In this document: positions 9,687 through 19,074 of the stretch, one piece after another
Layout of the letters: each line of letters starts with the position of its first letter
Numbering within the stretch: the first letter of the stretch is position 1
Source of the DNA: Candidatus Izemoplasma sp.
GTDB taxonomy: Bacteria > Bacillota_I > Bacilli_A > Izemoplasmatales > Izemoplasmataceae
DNA: 64,000 bases
Direction: 5' to 3'
Assembly: GCA_018402725.1 (NCBI GenBank)
Contig: JAGYII010000007.1
Location: 1-64,000, forward strand
Made by a program: the position numbers and the translations under genes
Notes under the pieces: generated by a model
Databases searched by the model: none
What the model saw: only the letters and a program-made list of their open reading frames with translations
Told to the model about the DNA's origin: nothing

Positions 9687-10287
9687 CAATCCACCTCCCA
9701 TAATTTTTTAAAAGTTGTTCGCCCACACGGGCACTTTTTTCAGGGTGAAATTGCATACCGATGACATTTTTATGGGCCACAATCGCTGGGATGATTTCCC
9801 CGTGTGTCGTTGTGGCCACCCAGTCATCTTGGGTGGAAACGGCATAGTAAGAATGAACAAAATATACATAGCTTTCTATAAGAATACCTAAAAGAAGAGG
9901 CGATGTCGTGTGAAATGTTAAATTATTCCATCCCATGTGGGGAATTTTTGGTGCTTTGACCAACGGTTCCACCGTTCCTTTTAAGAATCCAAGGCCTTGA
10001 TGGGTCCCGTGCTCTAAAGATGTTTCATATAAGAGTTGCATCCCTAAACAAATTCCAAGCAGCGGTTTACCGGCCTTGACGTGGGCTTTTAATAAAGGGA
10101 TAAAGTTTTTTTCGTTTAAGCGTTTCATCGCCGGTTCAAAGGCGCCGACCCCGGGTAAAACTAACGAAGTGGCCTTTTCTATAATGGAAGGATCTTGGGT
10201 GATGATGCTTTCTAATCCTGCGCGTTCAAACCCACTTTGTAAACTCGCTAGGTTACCCACCCCATAATCTAGAATAACATGAATCAT
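9655..10287 (-). CDS. hisH: Imidazole glycerol phosphate synthase glutaminase subunit
   Basis: Class I glutamine amidotransferase that supplies ammonia to HisF. The catalytic triad is visible: nucleophile Cys in LLGICLGMQLLYE, His and Glu in IGMQFHPEKSA. Further family marks are DYGVGNLASLQSGFERAG and LPGVGAFEPAM. The 210-residue length is typical. The ATG forms a 4-base ATGA overlap with the end of hisB, so expression is coupled to the genes before it. Confidence 0.97.
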   Translation of the reverse strand: MIHVILDYGVGNLASLQSGFERAGLESIITQDPSIIEKATSLVLPGVGAFEPAMKRLNEKNFIPLLKAHVKAGKPLLGICLGMQLLYETSLEHGTHQGLGFLKGTVEPLVKAPKIPHMGWNNLTFHTTSPLLLGILIESYVYFVHSYYAVSTQDDWVATTTHGEIIPAIVAHKNVIGMQFHPEKSARVGEQLLKNYGRWIDEYHSVNGSI

Positions 10288-10862
10288 AAGAGTCCTTTAG
10301 TCGAGGGTAGTCCTTGGGATGAATGTTTCAAAGCCCGTCCTAAACTCTTACCGAACGCTTTAAAAATCGCTTCAGCTTGATGGTGGGCATTTTGACCATA
10401 AAACAAACTCACATGCGCCGTGATTTTAGCGTTCAAGACGAGGGCTGTAAAAAACTCACGGATATTTTCAAGGGCAAATTCACCGACACGGTCCCGTGTA
10501 AATTGAGCTTCAAAGACTAAAAAGGGTCGTCCTGATAAATCAATCACGGAACGGGCTAAACTATCATCCATCGGAACATAGGCATGGCCGTATCGTTCTA
10601 ACCCGGTCTTATCTTCTAAGGCTTCTTTTAAAAGTTCACCGATCACAATGCCGACATCTTCAACGGTATGATGATCATCGACGTGGAGATCTCCTTTGGC
10701 TTTAACAACCAATCCGACCTGGGCATGAAAGGCCATCAAGGTCAGCATATGATCAAAAAAAGGAAGGCCTGTTTCAACCGTGATATGAGACGCATCTTTC
10801 AGGTTTAAGCTGACTTCAATGGCAGTCTCTTTGGTCATTCGGTTTTTATTTAGCTTCATCAA
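10284..10862 (-). CDS. hisB: Imidazoleglycerol-phosphate dehydratase
   Basis: Mn-dependent dehydratase of step 6. Duplicated metal-binding motifs are present: FFDHMLTLMAFHAQ with DDHHTVEDVGIVIGE in the first half, and FFTALVLNAKITAHVSLFYG with NAHHQAEAIFKAFG in the second. At 192 residues it is the monofunctional bacterial form without a phosphatase domain, matching the separate PHP phosphatase at the operon end. Two in-frame Met codons open the frame (MMKLN), so the start is uncertain by one codon. It overlaps hisC by 17 bases. Confidence 0.97.
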   Translation of the reverse strand: MMKLNKNRMTKETAIEVSLNLKDASHITVETGLPFFDHMLTLMAFHAQVGLVVKAKGDLHVDDHHTVEDVGIVIGELLKEALEDKTGLERYGHAYVPMDDSLARSVIDLSGRPFLVFEAQFTRDRVGEFALENIREFFTALVLNAKITAHVSLFYGQNAHHQAEAIFKAFGKSLGRALKHSSQGLPSTKGLL

Positions 10863-11877
10863 GAATCTCCTTTAAGACCTTTAGGGTTTGCGTCATTTCA
10901 AGTTCTTGGCCGATGGTGATACGAATGTAGGGTTGATCAAACGTAAAGGGTCTAACTAAGATGTTTCTTTCTTTTAATTTTTCAAATAAATCATAAGAAT
11001 TTTTTAAGAAGATAAAGTTGGCATGACTATCATAGACCGAAAGCCCCAAAGCGAGACAGCCTTTTTTAAAGCGTTCCCGGCGTTCAATCATGGTTTTTAC
11101 ATAGTCACTGACTTCCCCGTACCGCTGAATCGCCGCTAAACCAATGGTTTGGGTCAGTTGATTGACGTTATAAGGGGTTTTAGAGAGGGTCAGAGCTTCA
11201 ATGATAGTTTTATTAGAAACCGCGTAGCCTAAACGAACCGAAGCCAACCCATAGGCTTTTGAAAAGGTGCGAGTCACAATTAGATTCGGATAGTCATTCA
11301 CCCGGTTTACAAAAGAGGTGACGTCTTTAGCAAACTCAATGTAAGCCTCATCCAGCAAGACCAGTGCATCGGTCGCTGCGAGGATGGTTTCAATCGCCTC
11401 TTTAGGAATTAAACCCCCCGTTGGATTATTGGGAGAACATAAGATAACGAGTCGAGGGTTTTCTTTTTTTAAGGCGTCTAAGAAACGTTCTAAGTTAAAT
11501 GAAAAATCTTCATTTAAAGGGACTTCAAGATAATGGAGTTCGTGAATCTTAGCATAAAACCCATACATCACAAAGGTCGGTCCGGCGGTTAAAACCGTTT
11601 GACCTTTTTCCACCGTACTTTTCATCAACCATTCGAGTATTTCAGAAGAACCTGATCCGATGAGGAGTTGATTATCTTCGAGTTGAAACGTCTTTGCGAT
11701 GGCTTTTTTTAAATCTCTCGCGTGATTATCTGGGTAACGCTCAAAAGGAACATTAAGTTGAAAGCCATCTTCAAAGAGATAATTTTCCGCTTCATTGGAA
11801 TCGAGTTTAATCGCCTGGTTTCTCTCAAGGGTCGGATAGGCTCTTAATTCACTTAAGGCGGGTTTTAAGATGTTCAT
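10846..11877 (-). CDS. hisC: Histidinol-phosphate aminotransferase
   Basis: PLP-dependent fold-type I aminotransferase that makes histidinol phosphate from imidazole acetol phosphate and glutamate. Diagnostic pieces are KLDSNEAE, the SPNNPTGGLIP loop, LLDEAYIEF, and RTFSKAYGLASVRLGYAV carrying the PLP lysine (about residue 207). The 343-residue length is normal. Its start abuts the hisD stop without a gap, consistent with coupled translation. Confidence 0.96.
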   Translation of the reverse strand: MNILKPALSELRAYPTLERNQAIKLDSNEAENYLFEDGFQLNVPFERYPDNHARDLKKAIAKTFQLEDNQLLIGSGSSEILEWLMKSTVEKGQTVLTAGPTFVMYGFYAKIHELHYLEVPLNEDFSFNLERFLDALKKENPRLVILCSPNNPTGGLIPKEAIETILAATDALVLLDEAYIEFAKDVTSFVNRVNDYPNLIVTRTFSKAYGLASVRLGYAVSNKTIIEALTLSKTPYNVNQLTQTIGLAAIQRYGEVSDYVKTMIERRERFKKGCLALGLSVYDSHANFIFLKNSYDLFEKLKERNILVRPFTFDQPYIRITIGQELEMTQTLKVLKEILDEAK

Positions 11878-13153
11878 TCAAGACTCCTTTCGTACTTGGA
11901 TGCTATAGGCATGACCATCGAGCTGTTCTTGATGAGCAAGGGTAATGACGTCACTGGCGACGTCATTAAAGGCTTCTTTTGAATACTGTAAAACACTGGT
12001 CCGTTTTAAAAAGTCATACGTCGATAATCCCGAGGCAAACTTAGCCGTTCCAGAGGTCGGTAACGTATGATTAGGCCCTCCCATGTAATCACCAATCGCT
12101 TCAGGGGTATAAGGCCCCAAAAAGATTGCCCCGGCATGATGAATATAGTTTAAGTGATAAAGCGGATCATCAAGGATAATTTCAAGATGTTCAGGAGCGA
12201 TGGCGTTCACATACGCATACGCTTCTTCTAAAGAAGCCACTTTAATTGCAAGGCCTCGTTCTTTTAATGAGACTTCAATGATAGCTTTTCTTGTCCGGTT
12301 ACTCATTTGATGAACCAGTTCTTGATTGACTTGGTCAATCAAGGCATCACTTAAAGTGACGAGGATGGATTGAGCCAGGGAGTCATGTTCAGCCTGAGCG
12401 ATTAAATCAGCGGCCACCCATTTCGGGTTCGCAGTTTCACCGGCTAAGATTAAAACTTCTGAGGGCCCCGCAAAATGATCGATGCCAATCACGGAAGACA
12501 GTTTTTGTTTCGCTAATGCTACATAAATATTCCCAGGACCCACTACCTTATCCACCGCCGGAATACTCTTTGTTCCGTAGGCTAAAGCGGCGATGGCTTG
12601 AGCGCCGCCCACTTGGTAGACTTCTTTGACTCCGCACAAATAAGCCGCCGCAAGAACCGAAGGGTCGATCCCTTCTTTTTGGGGAGGGGTGACCATGATG
12701 ATGTTTTTAACGCCCGCCACTTGTGCGGGGATGGCGTTCATTAAGACACTGGATGGATACCGCGCAGTCCCGCCTGGAATGTAAATGCCCACCGATTCTA
12801 TGGGTGTGACGATTTGCGCTCTTAAAAGCTGAGAATTTCCATCTTGAATCGTCGGGTATTTTTGAAGTTGGTGATAAGATGTAATGTTTTCTTTGGCTTT
12901 GATTAAGGCTTTTTTAAGGGCTTCTGGGCATTCATCAAAGGCTTTTTTTAAGGCTGCCTCAGGCACCTTAAAGGTTTCAACATCGACCCCATCAAACTGT
13001 TTAGTCAAGACGTCTTAAAGCCTCATCTTGATTTAAGTAAACATCTTCAATGATTGCTTGAACCGGTTGATCGTAGGTTTTTAAAGCCGAAAAACGTTGA
13101 TGTTTTCTTGATTGGATGAGGGTGTCTAGGGACTCGGTCCAACGCTTAAGCAT
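11878..13153 (-). CDS. hisD: Histidinol dehydrogenase, one frameshift near its N-terminus
   Basis: Zn-dependent NAD enzyme performing the last two oxidations to histidine. The long frame 11878-13008 opens with TKQFDGVDVE and lacks about 45 residues. These are found one frame away, from ATG 13153 (MLKRWTESLDTLIQ to LNQDEALRRL); joining DEALRRL to TKQFDGV needs removal of one base near 13010 and gives a normal length of about 423. Core motifs are intact: VGPGNIYVALAKQ, GIDHFAGPSEVLI, the Zn-site AQAEHDSLAQ, and EAIGDYMGGPNHTLPT. ATG 13153 overlaps hisG by 8 bases. A sequencing indel is the simplest explanation; the TTG at 13008 is unlikely as a real start. Confidence 0.93.
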
Positions 13154-13754
13154 GAGAATTCCTTTCCGCTTTTAAAAGCAGAGATTCAATCGCCTCTAAT
13201 TGAAAACGGTAACGGGCCTTATTTGCAAAGACGATGGCTTTTGAATCTTGGATGACATCTAATATTATAAGGCCGTTTGCTTTTAAGGTCGAGCCTGTTT
13301 CAACGATATCAACAATCACATCAGAGAGTCCGACGACCGGCGCAAGTTCTACGGATCCTTGTAAGGGAAGAAGCGTAATACTTTGTTGCTTATTTTTAAA
13401 GTATTTTTTGGTTAGATTGGGGTATTTTGTGGCGACTTTTAACCCCTCTTTTAACGCAGTATCTGTCTTTTCAAACCCTGCGAGTACGAGTTGACAGGCT
13501 CCAAAAGGTAGTTCTTTTAGGCGGTATACATCGGGGTCAGACTCATCAAGAGTATCTTGTCCGACAATCCCGATATCTGCAATCCCAGCCATCACATAGG
13601 TAATCACATCACTGGGTTTAACCCAAAGCACTTGACATGTTTCATTCTCAAAAGAGAGCTTACGTTCATCGAAGGGATTGTTTAAAGGACTTAATAAATA
13701 ATCCCACGATAAATCGCCCAGTCTTCCTTTGGGTAAAGCGATCGTTAGTTTCAT
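13146..13754 (-). CDS. hisG: ATP phosphoribosyltransferase, short form
   Basis: Catalyses the committed step of histidine synthesis, PRPP + ATP to phosphoribosyl-ATP. Motifs: IALPKGRL at the start, GQDTLDES, and the PRPP loop IVDIVETGSTLKANGL. At 202 residues this is the short HisG(S) form that lacks the C-terminal regulatory domain and needs HisZ for activity and histidine feedback; hisZ is immediately upstream with a 4-base overlap. Short-form plus HisZ is an established pairing. Confidence 0.96.
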   Translation of the reverse strand: MKLTIALPKGRLGDLSWDYLLSPLNNPFDERKLSFENETCQVLWVKPSDVITYVMAGIADIGIVGQDTLDESDPDVYRLKELPFGACQLVLAGFEKTDTALKEGLKVATKYPNLTKKYFKNKQQSITLLPLQGSVELAPVVGLSDVIVDIVETGSTLKANGLIILDVIQDSKAIVFANKARYRFQLEAIESLLLKAERNSHA

Positions 13755-14650
13755 CCACTTACCTCCATTAAGTCATCTAGGGTCAATGAAAAACCAATGG
13801 CTTCACCGTTCATTCGTTTCACGACATAACGGCCCCCTTTAATGAGGACTTTGGGACTATTTAAAGCATATATTTGAAACATAACCCCCGAATAGTAAGA
13901 CCAAGTACTCATCCCGCTAAAGTCAAAGACGACGGTCGCTGATTGAAAGCTTTCAAAGGGCTCAACACTTTTTAAAATCGATTCGAAACGATCTAAATAC
14001 CCCAGTCCGTTTAGTTTGTTTTTGAGTGTCAGTAACGATGAGTTAGGCTCGGTCAAGGTTTCTATCAGGCTTTCTAACGAAGTACTCAAATTTTGATTTA
14101 GGAGCCACGGTTTTAACTGATCAAAGGCTTTGGTTTTTAAAAGGGTCTTAAACGTGGCACTTTGTTCGCTATTAAAACCGGCTAAAGAGACGATTAAGGG
14201 AAGGACCTGGGCATGGGAAACTTCACAAATCAAGGCTAAATTAAAGGTTTGATTAAACTGATTAAGGGTACTGACTAAGTGGCGCTCACCCTCAGGTCTA
14301 GGGGCGTTGAAAAATTCAAACCCAAACTCTTTTTTAGCTTCAAGGCGTTCTTTATCTTGGTAAAAAGTAGAGGCATAATAAGACACTTTTAAAGGACCAT
14401 CCGAAGGCTTCCACTGAAGTTGATCCATCACGGATGTCGTAAGGTCCGGTCTTAATACGAGTAAGCGTCCTTCAGGGTTAGATAGTTTAATCCAATCTTT
14501 GGGGTCGTTTAAAGGTTGATCATTCCTAAAGTCATCATAATCAATGAAATAAGGGGGTTCAATTAACGTATAATCGAGTCCCTCTGCCATCGACAGTAAG
14601 GTTTTGAAGAGTTCGGTTTGACGCGATTGTTGTTGTAACCAAGTAGCCAT
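13751..14650 (-). CDS. hisZ: ATP phosphoribosyltransferase regulatory subunit
   Basis: Catalytically inactive class II histidyl-tRNA synthetase paralogue that assembles with HisG(S). Class II core traces are seen: LLVLRPDLTTSVM (motif 2 region) and a C-terminal GGRYVVKRMNGEAIGFSLTLDDLM (motif 3-like). At 299 residues it is short for a HisRS and has no anticodon-binding domain. The ATG follows a strong AGGAGG site and is the first gene after the leader terminator, so its transcription should be gated by the attenuator. Confidence 0.9.
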   Translation of the reverse strand: MATWLQQQSRQTELFKTLLSMAEGLDYTLIEPPYFIDYDDFRNDQPLNDPKDWIKLSNPEGRLLVLRPDLTTSVMDQLQWKPSDGPLKVSYYASTFYQDKERLEAKKEFGFEFFNAPRPEGERHLVSTLNQFNQTFNLALICEVSHAQVLPLIVSLAGFNSEQSATFKTLLKTKAFDQLKPWLLNQNLSTSLESLIETLTEPNSSLLTLKNKLNGLGYLDRFESILKSVEPFESFQSATVVFDFSGMSTWSYYSGVMFQIYALNSPKVLIKGGRYVVKRMNGEAIGFSLTLDDLMEVSG

Positions 14651-14666
14651 ATCATTTCCTCCTAAT

Positions 14667-14697
14667 AAAAAAAGCCAGGGTCGTTGACCTCTGGCTT
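14667..14697 (-). terminator. His-operon attenuator terminator
   Basis: Reading toward hisZ, an AGCCAG-A-GGTC arm pairs with GACC-CTGGCT around an AACG-type loop and is followed by seven Ts, ending about 17 bases before the hisZ ATG. Because the his promoter lies about 140 bases further upstream, this terminator sits inside the leader rather than after a gene. Confidence 0.85.
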
Positions 14698-14746
14698 AAA
14701 ACAAAATCATAAGCGAGATACAAGACCAACATCATCAATGTGATAA

Positions 14747-14771
14747 AGGCTTGTACCTAATGTACAAACCT
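14747..14771 (-). promoter_or_regulatory. Leader hairpin overlapping the leader-peptide stop codon
   Basis: The transcript can fold AGGTTTGTAC with GTACAAGCCT around a short loop, a ten-pair stem with one G-U. The 5' arm covers the stop codon of the His-rich leader peptide, so a ribosome stalled on the His codons or finishing at the stop would affect it. I could not define a convincing alternative pairing with the terminator's 5' arm by eye. Confidence 0.7.
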
Positions 14772-14817
14772 AAGTGGTTGAATGATGATGATGGACAGAG
14801 ATTAAAATTGTAAACAT
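14770..14817 (-). CDS. Histidine-rich leader peptide of the his operon
   Basis: A 15-codon frame reads MFTILISVHHHHSTT, with four consecutive CAT histidine codons and a TAG stop. A GAGGT site lies 7-8 bases before the ATG. Its placement between the his promoter and a terminator just before hisZ is the layout of classical enteric amino-acid attenuators, where ribosome stalling at His codons signals low charged tRNA-His. The frame, stop and spacing are seen; the regulatory role is inferred. Low-GC Gram-positive bacteria more often use T-box leaders for his genes, and no T-box sequence is visible here. Confidence 0.82.
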   Translation of the reverse strand: MFTILISVHHHHSTT

Positions 14818-14837
14818 AATTGACCTCAATTTTGTGT

Positions 14838-14867
14838 AGTATATCACAGGCCTTGAAATCGATGCAA
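14838..14867 (-). promoter_or_regulatory. Promoter of the his operon
   Basis: TTGCAT (complement of 14862-14867) and TATACT (complement of 14838-14843) are separated by 18 bases, placing the transcript start a few bases before the leader-peptide ribosome binding site. Confidence 0.7.
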
Positions 14868-14950
14868 TCATTTTAGCTCACGAAGAATGAACAAAGAAAT
14901 TCGACTGAAATAAAGGTATAATAACTCTATGACACATGAGTTGAGTGCGG

Positions 14951-16111
14951 ATGAAAATAGCTTTGTTTTCTGACACTTACTTCCCAATTGTAAATGGAAT
15001 TAGTGTGAGTGTATCTTTATTAGCGTCAGAGTTGAGAAAAAAGGGTCATGACGTGACTATTTTTACTCATGACCACGACCTAGCTCACCCTGAAAAAGGA
15101 GTCATTCGTTTCAAAGGGTTTAGACCGCCTAAACGGTCTCTTCAAGAATTTAGAATTGGTCGGGTGACTAAACAAAAAATCAAAAAAGTCATGGAAGAGC
15201 ATTTTGACATAATCCATTGTCATACAGAGCTAACAATTGGCCGGCTTGGTAAAAAAGTGGCAGAGATTTCAAAGACGCCCTTTGTGTATACCTATCACAC
15301 GATGTATGAAGATTATGTCCACTATATCTCCAAGTACTTTAAAAATCTGACCCGAAAGTTTGTAATTTTTTACAGTGTTCGCTTTGCGAATGCGTCGGCC
15401 TATTTAATTGCGCCCACTGATAAAGTGGCTTCTAAGTTTAGAGGATACGGCTACCAAGGAGACCTTGAAGTCATTCCGACGGGAATAGATCTTGAGCAAT
15501 TTAAACAATCATCCTTAGATAAAACAAAACTTCAAGAGATCAAAGAAGCCTTTGCTAAACCCTTTCCTCACGGCCTTTTTGTGGGCCGAGTCTCTCATGA
15601 AAAAAACATTGAGGCTTTACTTAAAACCATCAAAGACTGTAAAGAAGAAAAGCACCCCTGGCATCTAACCGTGATTGGGGATGGCCCTGCAAGAGCTTCT
15701 TTAGAAGCGTATGTTAAAACACATCAGTTAGAAGATAACGTCTTTTTTGCGGGAATGATTAAGCCTTCTGAGATTGCCTACTACTATCAAATTGCTGATT
15801 TCTTTGTGAGCTTTTCGACGACGGAAACACAAGGCCTTACCTATATCGAAGCGATGGCCGCTGATTTACCGGTGATTGCTCAAAGTGATCAACATTTGAA
15901 GGCCTGGATCAAAGAAGGAGAATCAGGGTTTTTAATTGATTCGGTCGAATCCTTTAAGGTCCTCTTAAAAAGAATCATCGAAGAACCTACGCTTCTAACC
16001 GATCTTAAACCCTCTGAAATGGAACTTTTACAACCTCTGAGCGCCTTGACTTATGCAACATCCATCGAAGCGTTATATCAAAAAGTAATCGCTTCTAAAA
16101 AAGTGAGATGA
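14951..16111 (+). CDS. Family 4 glycosyltransferase, probably glycolipid-forming
   Basis: GT-B retaining glycosyltransferase resembling the UDP-glucose/diacylglycerol glucosyltransferases of Acholeplasma and Gram-positive bacteria, which act at the inner membrane face to make mono- or diglycosyl-diacylglycerol. The N-terminal Rossmann part (KIALFSDTYFPIVNGISVS) is followed by VIPTGIDLEQF, FVGRVSHEKNI and the donor-site run SFSTTETQGLTYIEAMAADLPVIA. I start at ATG 14951 because the family begins MKIALFSD; an in-frame GTG at 14945 is possible. A short frame from ATG 14929 overlaps this start in another frame and could couple translation. TATAAT lies near 14916. The stop overlaps the next ATG (ATGA). 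The acceptor is inferred. Confidence 0.82.
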   Translation: MKIALFSDTYFPIVNGISVSVSLLASELRKKGHDVTIFTHDHDLAHPEKGVIRFKGFRPPKRSLQEFRIGRVTKQKIKKVMEEHFDIIHCHTELTIGRLGKKVAEISKTPFVYTYHTMYEDYVHYISKYFKNLTRKFVIFYSVRFANASAYLIAPTDKVASKFRGYGYQGDLEVIPTGIDLEQFKQSSLDKTKLQEIKEAFAKPFPHGLFVGRVSHEKNIEALLKTIKDCKEEKHPWHLTVIGDGPARASLEAYVKTHQLEDNVFFAGMIKPSEIAYYYQIADFFVSFSTTETQGLTYIEAMAADLPVIAQSDQHLKAWIKEGESGFLIDSVESFKVLLKRIIEEPTLLTDLKPSEMELLQPLSALTYATSIEALYQKVIASKKVR

Positions 16112-17055
16112 TTAAAATTAGAACTCTCTTTATGGGGCTCATCGGCCTATTCCTAATCGCGATGGCAGCCCCTAAAACGGTGGATGCAATGCCATCCCCG
16201 GCAAACATTCAGTTAAATGGTCATTCAAGACGGAAACTGATTATGCGATTGATTTTAATCGAGCCATCTTCTTCCCGTAATGAGTGAAGACCATCAATGT
16301 TCGTGACGAATCACTGAACATGAACTCAGCTCATTTCACTGGATTATTTTGAAGCAAGATCTGCTCAAAGAACTCGCCACCTCTACCAGTGATCAAGGGA
16401 AGGCCTAGACTCCACATTTTGTAAGTGGTCCCAAGATCATGCTTTATTCCGACCAATCTTCATTTAATGACTGTATGTTCCTTTATTTCAGAGTCCCCAG
16501 AATCTTCAAATCGCCCTAGGTGAGTACAAAATACGTTTATAATTCTCAGAAGTGATTTCATGATGACCCAGTTTGATTCTTGAACTCACCCGGGATGGAG
16601 GGCTTCCTGGATTTGAAAACATGGTGACATAATGTAGGCATCGTCACGGGCCTTGATAATCATCCACTCACCCAGTCGACGACCCATCTCTTCAATTCTT
16701 TTTCTGCTATTCATCAAGGCCTAAGCATTGAAACTTCATTGTTTTATCTTCATGGGCTTTTGAAAACGTGGCTTTCAATGCATTAAAGTCACACCCTCCT
16801 TAATATCATCACGCAAAGCTCCTTTTACGTTAGGCACGCTATGTGTTTTTTATTACCCTAAGTGAATGGGATTTGGAAATGTGCAATTTTCTATTTATTT
16901 TAGGCGAGATATTTGTCTTGTATTGAACTTTCTTCATGCCTCTTTTGTTGAAGAAAAAGTCTCATTTCTGGCGCATCACGTTTGCCTTATTTGTATGGCC
17001 ATTGCTCTACTCATTGCTGGATTTTCTTGATGATTGCTTTATTTAATCTATAAAA
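16108..17055 (+). pseudogene. Scrambled gene for an unrecognised membrane or exported protein
   Basis: The ATG overlaps the glycosyltransferase stop (ATGA), so a second operon gene began here. The first 35 residues are a clean signal peptide or anchor (MIKIRTLFMGLIGLFLIAMA). After that the coding sense jumps frames every few dozen bases; fragments such as KWSFKTETDYAIDFNRAIFFP and MNSAHFTG can be read. Near 16930-17030 a hydrophobic tail resembling membrane segments (LLLKKKSHFWRITFALFVWP) appears. I do not recognise the family. No frame stays open long enough to be a real product as written. Confidence 0.5.
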
Positions 17056-17065
17056 GGAGACTCAT

Positions 17066-17887
17066 ATGTTTGAAAAATTAACCCTCTCAATGATGGCGAT
17101 TCCTGTTTTAGGACTTGGGACCTGGCAAATGCCAATGGTGATCTCACCTACTGGCGGTGAAAGAGGCCTAGAAGTAGGGCAAATGCATAGACACGGGCCT
17201 AAGGCTACTAAAATGAAGAAAGTGGCCGCCAATAAAGATTCCTTAATACCTAGATAAAGATGCTTTGCACTCACTAAACTAGAAAAAGCTTCGCACGGAT
17301 CGCCAGGGGCGCTCTATGACGCTTTGGGAATCAATCGTTAAAACAGCTTGATATGGACTATAAGCCGACTTATTTATTATCCATGCCCCGCCGTGGCTGA
17401 CAGGTCTGATCATAAAAGGAAATATTGAAGTCAAGCGATAAGAAATTCTGATTAAAGTGAAGCTGGAGCTTAAAGCTATGGGGTGGAGTGTCTAATTCCT
17501 TCCCATGGATGATATCCAAAACTTATTAGACTATACTTTACGATTAAAACTGATGGCCAAATCAAATCAGTTTATTTGTCGGGTAACCTCAAAATGAAAC
17601 TTGATTATTGTCGGGGAAAAGACATTGAGATTATTGCCTATTCACCCCAGCCATCAAGCCATACTTCCTCAAGATCCTTCTGCTATTAATATCAGCGCTG
17701 ATATAAAGTTACCCTGCTTCAACCTTAGAATTCGCTATATTGGATTGATGTAATGCCACCTCCAAAGACCTGGCCAGGAATAAAGAAAACGAAATGATTG
17801 AAAATGCTCTAGGTCAACTTGAAATCTTACTGAAGATTCTTGTGCTCTTTTAGATGCGTATCAAAACGATTCATGTCGCTGAATAAT
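17066..17887 (+). pseudogene. Aldo/keto reductase remnant, multiply frameshifted
   Basis: A strong AAAGGAG site precedes ATG 17066 and the product begins MFEKLTLS...IPVLGLGTWQMP, the opening strand of aldo/keto reductases (NADPH-dependent carbonyl reduction, TIM barrel). Further on, in various frames, come DSLIPR, LEKASHGSPGAL, GNIEV, NFLPMDIQNLLDYT, then LDYCRGKDIEIIAYSP, the well-conserved strand-7 region of the family, and finally ENEMIENALGQLE. Indels and substitutions are spread along the whole length, including the catalytic region, where I cannot find an intact D-Y-K-H set. Either a dead gene or a badly read one. Confidence 0.65.
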
Positions 17888-17899
17888 ATTGACAGTATT

Positions 17900-19074
17900 T
17901 ATTGTGCTAATAAAAGAAAAGCTCAGGCAAGAAAGAATGAAAACAGAGGTGGTTAGTAATAAAATGGCTCATAATTCTGGAATCAACTACTGCAAAGACT
18001 ACCCTGGATAGGAGAACTCTAATTTTTGCTTTTATCTACCAAGGCATTACCTTGGTGGCTGGTGGCAGGTGCTGCCTTATAATCCCAGAGACAGATTTAA
18101 CCATGCTGTTGACCTGGACAATTTCATTCATGGGCGAGAACCAGTCCCTTTAGCCTTGATGACCTTCAACGCCTTTGGGCGCCCTTGGCCTATTCACAGG
18201 ATTTCCCTCGGCAAGTGACGGCGCCTTATCAAAAATCGAACGGCTGGCAACCAGGCCGGAGTGAAGTCTTGGCGAAAAACTACGGCAGATTCTTTGGATT
18301 TATGTCGATATTGTGCTGATTATGGTCTTAAACTTAATGAGGTGCCTTGCAACGATACTTTGGGATTCGTATGGGGTTGCCATCTTATCAGACTGGGAAG
18401 ATTTAGGTATCTAACAACACATTAGAATACTATCCCCAAGAAAACAATCTTAAATTACATTGAAAAGGGAATATCTACTTAAAAAGGGATTTAGAAAATG
18501 TAATGATGATGCGAAAGCTGGTCATTGTCGCAAGCCTTAGTGAGGTCCCAATGATTGAAACCCTCCTCGCCCTTAAACAAACCTAAATCTTCTGGCCCCT
18601 ACACCCTAAATGTGGGGCTATCAGAATCAGCAAATGTGTAAGACATGAAAGATCTTGGCCAAAAAAGACAAAGCTGCTCCATAAGCCGTTGGAACTTAAC
18701 TCAAGAGTGCCTGCCTGATCATCCTGCACCAGGAGTTACTACATCTATAAAAACATCTTTAGTTCTGTCTGGGGAAGAATCTTATTCTAGAAGATGAATA
18801 CCAGCCAATGGGATGATGAAAGACTTAATTCTAACCCTTAATCATACTGCACATTGAAATGGCTGCCATAATGGCTCTAGATTAATCTTCCTTCAGACAC
18901 CATTTAGAAAAAAAATAATTAATCTCATTTCTTATTGTGTTAACCACATGATTCATCAATTCTTAAAAGGCTGCTGGTTTTCATGTCTGAATTTAATCAA
19001 GCTCCTTGTGGCCCATACCGGCTGCAAAATATTGACTATCATTTCACAACTGGACTTTCAAGTCGACTCCCTAC
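17900..19074 (+). pseudogene. Scrambled N-terminal part of a CASTOR/POLLUX-like channel
   Basis: No frame is open for long, but several short pieces fit the pore-to-RCK region of CASTOR/POLLUX-type proteins: VIVASLSEVPMIETLLAL (the usual nucleotide-binding strand and helix), ILAKKDKAA, LILEDEYQPMG followed in another frame by DDERL, and DFQVDSLRD just before the clean part starts. The first 300-400 bases, where the pore helices should be, are too damaged to read and might belong to something else. The damage stops abruptly near 19075, inside what should be one gene. Confidence 0.5.

Noticed and set aside
12990-13020. Programmed frameshifting in hisD
   Set aside because: No slippery heptamer with a downstream structure was seen, and hisD is not known for recoding; an indel error is simpler.
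14650-14840. T-box riboswitch upstream of hisZ
   Set aside because: No T-box core (the AGGGTGGNACCGCG-type sequence) or stem I/specifier layout is visible; the leader-peptide reading explains the region better.
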